From contig CM021321.1 of NCBI GenBank assembly GCA_010645155.1, positions 3,745,254-3,809,253 of the forward strand: 64,000 bases of DNA, in the 5' to 3' direction. Shown here piece by piece: positions 58,961 to 64,000 of the stretch. Within the stretch, counting starts at the first letter, position 1. Each line of letters opens with the position of its first letter. Source of the stretch: Tigriopus japonicus. Taxonomy: Eukaryota > Arthropoda > Copepoda > Harpacticoida > Harpacticidae. Under the pieces are notes generated by a model that was not told the origin of the DNA, made no database searches, and worked only from the letters and a program-made list of their open reading frames with translations. A program made the translations under genes and the position numbers.

Positions 58961-59153
58961 TGTTGTTTTATCACCGAAACGTGCACTCAGTAAGACGTTC
59001 AAGAACCAACTGCTTTATTCAGAGAACAATGAATGATAAATACATTAATTATTGATTGCATTAATCAAGATCGAACAGTACTGACTGATCTTAAGGCTAC
59101 ATACTTTCATTTGAGGTTCCAACAATCTGAAGTAGACTTTGCTAAATACCACA
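58961..59153 (+). repeat. Gypsy LTR copy C (complete-looking, 193 bp)
   Basis: Begins TGTTGTTTTATCACCGAAAC and ends GCTAAATACCACA (TG...CA termini). It matches fragment B in its 5' part and fragment A in its 3' part, which together define the unit. The downstream neighbour is a mariner fragment rather than gypsy internal sequence, so it is a solo or rearranged LTR. Confidence 0.65.
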
Positions 59154-59265
59154 CTAGCCAGGGATAACCTATATAATAGTATTTCAGTGGTTCCTGCACT
59201 AGCATACGCTGGGAATTTCAAAGATTTCCAAGTTAACTTTCGTAGACCAAAACGGAGGGATTTTA

Positions 59266-59970
59266 ATGTTTTTGATCAAGCTTAATGAAAAAGGTGAGCA
59301 AACTGGTAAGAAGATATTCATTGTCGAATCAGTTAAGGAGGTCAAGGGGGTCTACAGGACCAGACACCCGGCCCAGGTGATGGTCCTGGGGGTCGTGGCC
59401 TCCGACGGCAAGAGGATGCCGCCGCACTTTTTCAAGGCCGGGGAGAAAATCGGCGCGGAGGCCTATTATAAAATCCTGAGGTTCATTGTTTTGCCCTGGC
59501 TCAAGACCAACTACCCCATAAACAACTACGTGTGGACCCAGGACGGCGCACCGGCACACGCGGCAAAGAGGGTGCAGAAGTTCTGTTGGGAGAATTTTGT
59601 GGATTTCTGGCCGGCCGACATGTGGCCGGCGTCATCACCAGATTTGAACCCTTTGGACTTCGGTGTGTGGGGCAATTTGGAGGAGACCAACAAGACAAGA
59701 CCCCTCATCCCAACACCGAGGCATCAAAGTCCAGCATTATGGAGGCATGGACCGGCATGTCCAAGGCCTTCGTGATCAAAAGCTGTGCGACTGTCCGACC
59801 TCGTGTGGAGGAGGTTGTACGTCAAATTTGGAGGACACATTGAATAAAAGTTGTCTAAAATTAGCAAAATAAAAATTTGGATTAAATAATTTAAGAGGAC
59901 CATTATTTTAGATAGTATGCATTTTATGCTTTTAGAATTAATTTTCGGAAAAATTTGTTCAAACACCCTG
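59266..59970 (+). pseudogene. Tc1/mariner transposase frag., frameshifted, 5'-truncated
   Basis: The catalytic half of a mariner-type transposase: RTRHPAQVMVLGVVASDGKR, YVWTQDGAPAH (second catalytic Asp) and SSPDLNPLDFGVWGNLEE (third Asp). At about 59700 the frame shifts by one base and the C-terminus (HPNTEASKSSIMEAW... to stop 59843) continues in another frame. The first catalytic position appears as IFIVES, Glu for Asp, next to a short deletion. The N-terminal DNA-binding half and the left end are missing. The right end is present: AAACACCCTG at 59961-59970 followed by TA. More GC-rich than its flanks. Inactive. Confidence 0.85.
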
Positions 59971-59972
59971 TA

Positions 59973-61611
59973 TAGCGCATTTTGTAGGGAAAATTAGACA
60001 AACTCCATTGCCAGATGGATACAAAACAATCCAGAACGACAAAAAAACCATGTATTTCGAACTTCACTCATTTAAGACTTCCACATTCACAACAGACTTT
60101 GTATGTTCTGATATTTCATGTAAAGAGATTCATGAAAGACCCTGTAGAAAGCAGAAATTGAACACTAGAAACAAAAACTCTTGTTGAATTGAGGAAACTT
60201 GTCTTCATTTTTTTAGATTTCTCATCTTGAGTCATTGAAGATCCCGTTATTCCTTAACATGAATTTATCATGCCAAAATTATTATTTTTTTAAACTACTT
60301 GTACCATAGAGCACGTAGTTTCGGAAATTTTGTAAATTAATAAGCAAAATCACAACAAAATGAAAACATTTTTTTCGGTTTTGGTCGATTAATCCGTCCA
60401 ATTTATCCGCTTCCAGAGCATGAATCGATTAATCCGTAAATCCAAGGAAGCCCTAGTGAAGATTAGGAAAGAGGACGCTCCAAAAGGAAATTGTTTAATG
60501 AAAATGAAGGGCACCCAATTCAAAGAATTCAAACATTTGTGAAGTTTATTTTGCCAATGACAAAAGTTGCCAACAAAGAGTGGCTAATGATCAAGCTCCA
60601 GATGCAAAACATTCGACATGAAATTGGCCGTTTTGAATAAGTTTTTCTATGTCTCCCAATGAAGTGAACATAATACCATTGCTTAATATTTTCACTATGA
60701 ACAGAGTTCCTAAACGTAGATGAATAAAAATTTAGGTTTAAGAAAACATAATCAATACTGAGCTCCGACTGGAATGGCCCAGAGCTATATTTCTTAAAGA
60801 ATGAAATATGTTTTCAAAATATTTCGCCATGTTCCCTTGATTTCTTAAATATGTTAGTTTTTCCGAGGAAAAAAAGAACTACTTTCACCGTACAAAAGGC
60901 CGAAGAAAGGCTATTTTGATGGGGTCTTTGACTAATTAAACTTGACATATCGATATTCTACGACACCCTGAGTTCTTCCTGAAGTAGTGACGAGGGTATT
61001 TGCCAATACAGACCTCTGTAATTCAGCCAGAGAAGCACTTATTGATCAGAGGGAACAACTCATAGTTGCGCCTCATTATTTGTAGGATTCCGATGGAATC
61101 GGTTGTGAAGCTATAGCGGCCTCCACCCTCCTCTCCCACTGGCTCTAGCATCCCATAGTCACATGAATATATATACAGTAGATCATTTTTACTTCACACT
61201 TCACAAGGGCGTCTAATTGACGCCGCCAGCTACAACTTCATACACAAGCTAGGTCTCTCTCTAACAACGCCTTCACGTTCCAAGCATGGAGTCAATTTAA
61301 CTATGCATAGACATCGCCTTTCGTACACTAGGTAGGTGAAAGTTGCGTTTCATTTATGAAATAACAGTTTATAACTATTTAGACAACGAAAATATTTCGG
61401 AAAAAATTGAGCAAAATGAGTGCATGGTCAATCCACAATATGGCTTACCTAAAATGAACCAAAAATGTCTACAAAAGGACATTTGTTCTCATATGTAACA
61501 CTCAGAAACTTAACTCTTGTCATACAGACAAAAAACTGCGCCAAACGGAATTTCGTTTCTCGAGACAAAAATGTGAAGATGCGGCTCTTCAAGATTTAGT
61601 TTCGCCTGCTT
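59973..61611. other. Intergenic region, nothing recognised
   Basis: 1.6 kb of AT-rich sequence without supported genes, repeats or RNA. Confidence 0.5.
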
Positions 61612-62052
61612 CTAGAAAACTTGACATTAGTATGGTCCCTGCCATTCCAGAAGGAGATTTTGAAGATCGGAGCAATTCAAAGGAAATTTATTCGTCTCAT
61701 TCCAAGAATGGAGGATCTTTCCTACGAATCACGTTTGCGGGGATTGTCCCTCGGCTCAAAGAGTTCGATCTGAATAGAGTTTACAACATCCGAGATGCAG
61801 GCACACTTGAATTAAATCTTGAGAAAGTCGAATTTGATGGATTTGAACTTTCAGTGAAAAACCTGCGCAGTGGATTCAAGCAACCGATACGTCGACTACT
61901 TATTAGTTCGCGAAGACGAAGCTCAATCCTGTTTTGCCCTAAGAGCGTTGAACTCATGGAATGAAATTGATCAAGAGATACGGGAATCTGGTTCTTTCTC
62001 AGAGATCAAAAGTGGTCTGGAATCATGCAACCTAAGTATCCCAGAGTCTTAA
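61612..62052 (+). pseudogene. Non-LTR retrotransposon reverse-transcriptase C-terminal remnant
   Basis: Three successive frames give the usual C-terminal block of CR1/jockey-like polymerases: VWSLPFQKEILKIGAIQRKF followed by IRLIPRMEDLSYESRLRGL, then FDLNRVYNIRDAG, and finally ALRALNSWNEIDQEIRES up to stop 62050-62052. At least two frameshifts separate them, so the copy is dead. Only the thumb/C-terminal part is present; the upstream catalytic region was not found. Confidence 0.6.
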
Positions 62053-63412
62053 AAATAACCGACCTTTAGGTGGAAATTGTAGAAGATTGTACTCAGATTT
62101 GATGCAAACCTTTCAAAATATCTTAAATTTGGCTCATTACAATGTTATTGTGAGTTTCAAGTACTAACTTTTAGACCTATCAGTCACCTTTCAAAGACCA
62201 AGGGGAAGATGAGAGGGAAAAAGGGAAAAGGGGAAGACCCTTTTCGTTGCACTTGCGTGACTCTGAATGATCATTTTCAGACACACTCCAAAAAGAGCAT
62301 GAAGTCTTCAGTGCAATGCTTTTTTTATTTGTGTGACAAACTCAAGCCAAGCAATATTGGTTGATCTCCAGAACATTAAACTTCAAGTTTGAATTTTGAG
62401 CTGCACAAAGAGATGCAAATAAAAACACCAAACATTTATGAACTGTGCATGAAAGGTACAAGAACATAGAACATAAAATGGCTTCCTTAGTACTCATTGG
62501 CAGTTCAGTTTTGAATTTCGACGGTCCATCGTCGCCTTGGTCTGCTTAGAACCGAAAAGTCTGGGGCTTGGTTTGTGCGTTGGCCTCAGAATCATCCTAA
62601 AACGAGAGAGGGGGCCCTGGCCCAAACTTTAGGATTGGCCCAGTTTTTTTTAGATTTGGAAGCCTACTCGCCAGGGTGGGTATTTGGTTTTTGGATATCT
62701 TGTCCACCCCTGTCCAAAAGTGGATAAATTATAATTCTAATTATAATTCAAAATAATAATTCGAAAAATAATGGTTAAGAAATTCTTAAAATTACATTCT
62801 TCAAACTTTCTGTCCAAAATAAAGTCACTTGACGAAATCTCATCAAGAATAATTTATTCAACATAAAAAAAACTTAAATTTAATGCATTAAATGAGCCAA
62901 TTATTTGAAGGCCAAACTGGACATTTGAACTTCCCACTCTTCTTATTTGACGACCAAGCGTCGTCCAAAACTTGGGAAAAAGCGATCGACCAAAGGAATG
63001 AACGAACAAGACTGGGACTACCCAAGGACTCCTGAAAGAGGTGGACGCAAACTCCGATTTTTGAAAAAATGGTATGAGGCCGAGGCTTTATTTTGACCCA
63101 ACGGCGTTTATTCCTTTTTAATGACTAAAACTGTTGAACATGCATCTTGAAAGAATTCATTCCAACTTATTGTGTGAATATTTATCGACTGAATGTTCTC
63201 CACCTCGGATTTAGAGTCCCAGCACCCTTTTTACTTGTCCCATGAAGATTTGACATTCAGCTCTCTGAAGGATTTTAGTCCTTATAACAATGGGGGAAAT
63301 ACATAGATGGAATCTTACCCCACCCATTAGTCCAAGTTCTGGGGCACGATGCTCAACAGATGTATCTGGTGGTATCTGGCGTGTTACTCCTCTTCCATCC
63401 CTATCAACACCG
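62053..63412. other. Intergenic region, nothing recognised
   Basis: No supported gene. A minus-strand frame at 63211-63432 ends at a GTAAGA donor-like site and might be an exon, but no acceptor or family supports it. Confidence 0.45.
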
Positions 63413-63616
63413 TTAACAGCTCCACAATGCACGTATCATTTTCATAGGAAATGAAGAAATGGGAATGGTCTCATTTTGAAAGATGTAGTCCAAGTTGGAG
63501 ACGTTGTTGGCTATAACCATTGCAGGGCACTTTTGATGGGTCTGGATGAGATCAGTCATCTGATCCAAATTGGAATTGAAGCAAAGGCAAATCAAATTGG
63601 TTGAAAAGCTGACATT
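63413..63616 (-). CDS. Candidate exon of an unknown gene
   Basis: After a good acceptor (TTTTGCTCACAG) the minus strand has an open frame NVSFSTNLICLCFNSNLDQM... through QKCPAMVIANNVSNLDYIFQ to a stop at 63413. The sequence is protein-like and could be from an extracellular receptor domain, but neither upstream nor downstream exons could be joined. Chance cannot be excluded. Confidence 0.25.
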   Translation of the reverse strand, partial: NVSFSTNLICLCFNSNLDQMTDLIQTHQKCPAMVIANNVSNLDYIFQNETIPISSFPMKMIRALWSC

Positions 63617-64000
63617 CTGTGAGCAAAATCAAAACAATGTGGTTCAGAGTCAAAAGCATCGTGGGAGAAGTAGGCTGGACAACATTTGGTTCAAAATAAA
63701 CCTCGGTTGAATGGCAAAGAATCTTCAGTTTTATGCACACTTTTTCAGCTTCCAGCTCACTTAATCACCTTATCAATCACGACGTCCTTGAGACTAAACA
63801 GGAGAAAAATATAAGGATTAAATCCTGGATCATGGATTTGATTCATTTGAATGCAAATGTTTGAAGTCTTGGGGCTCAAGAAGGTCAGGACCATGCAGGA
63901 CTGGGGTTAAAGGTCCTTCAGGGCCAGGGCATCATGTCTTTTGATTGCAAGGATGGGCTCCATATGCTTGATCGGGTTTGATTGATCTTCTTAGATCCCC
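63617..64000. other. Right edge, nothing recognised
   Basis: No supported gene or repeat. A hydrophobic minus-strand start (MLLTLNHIVLILLT near 63656) resembles a signal peptide but does not join in frame to the exon at 63413-63616. Confidence 0.4.

Overview
The window is eukaryotic nuclear DNA from an arthropod, most likely a crustacean and possibly a copepod; this is inferred from gene content and architecture, not from a marker gene. It is AT-rich, with spliced genes whose introns range from about 60 bp to over 4 kb, and it carries many degenerate transposon families. Genes were reconstructed by hand from splice signals, reading-frame phase and family similarity. No transcript evidence was available, and N bases fill 2874-3627.

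Layout: 1-7 kb holds the 3' end of an unidentified + strand gene (3-119), a weak multi-exon + strand gene model (1244-5775) whose last intron carries an antisense Ty3/gypsy retrotransposon (2126-5141), and a candidate 60-aa secreted protein (6605-6872). A seven-exon minus-strand gene for a PRRT3/PRRT4-like seven-TM protein with a very long cytoplasmic tail follows (7576-13470). HINT3 (+) and a theta-class glutathione S-transferase (-) are tail to tail at 14742-16353. NUDT22 (+) spans 20057-30100, and its third intron contains a complete antisense gene for an ADAM10-like metalloprotease (23363-26789). A glucoside xylosyltransferase gene (GXYLT-type, 440 aa) lies at 34746-39695. A likely amidated-neuropeptide precursor (41860-44001, +) and a 13-exon CDKL-family kinase gene (44511-52237, -) converge on one bidirectional poly(A) module at 44348-44361.

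The last 12 kb is mainly mobile-element debris: scrambled gypsy LTR, gag and RNase H pieces, a 786-bp foldback element inserted in one LTR with a 9-bp target duplication, a broken mariner transposase, and a decayed non-LTR reverse-transcriptase tail. Nonautonomous elements are scattered through introns and intergenic DNA: two hAT-type families with 8-bp target duplications, a Tc1/mariner-type MITE, a tRNA-derived SINE, and an unnamed dispersed repeat of about 100 bp.

The host genes are unrelated in function (membrane signalling, nucleotide and xenobiotic metabolism, Golgi glycosylation, neuropeptide signalling, protein kinase), as is usual in animal genomes. The most novel items are the unassigned neuropeptide precursor, the nested ADAM10-like enzyme with a GPI-like tail and no disintegrin region, and the foldback element inserted in an LTR. 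No prokaryotic-type system, CRISPR array or rRNA gene was seen.
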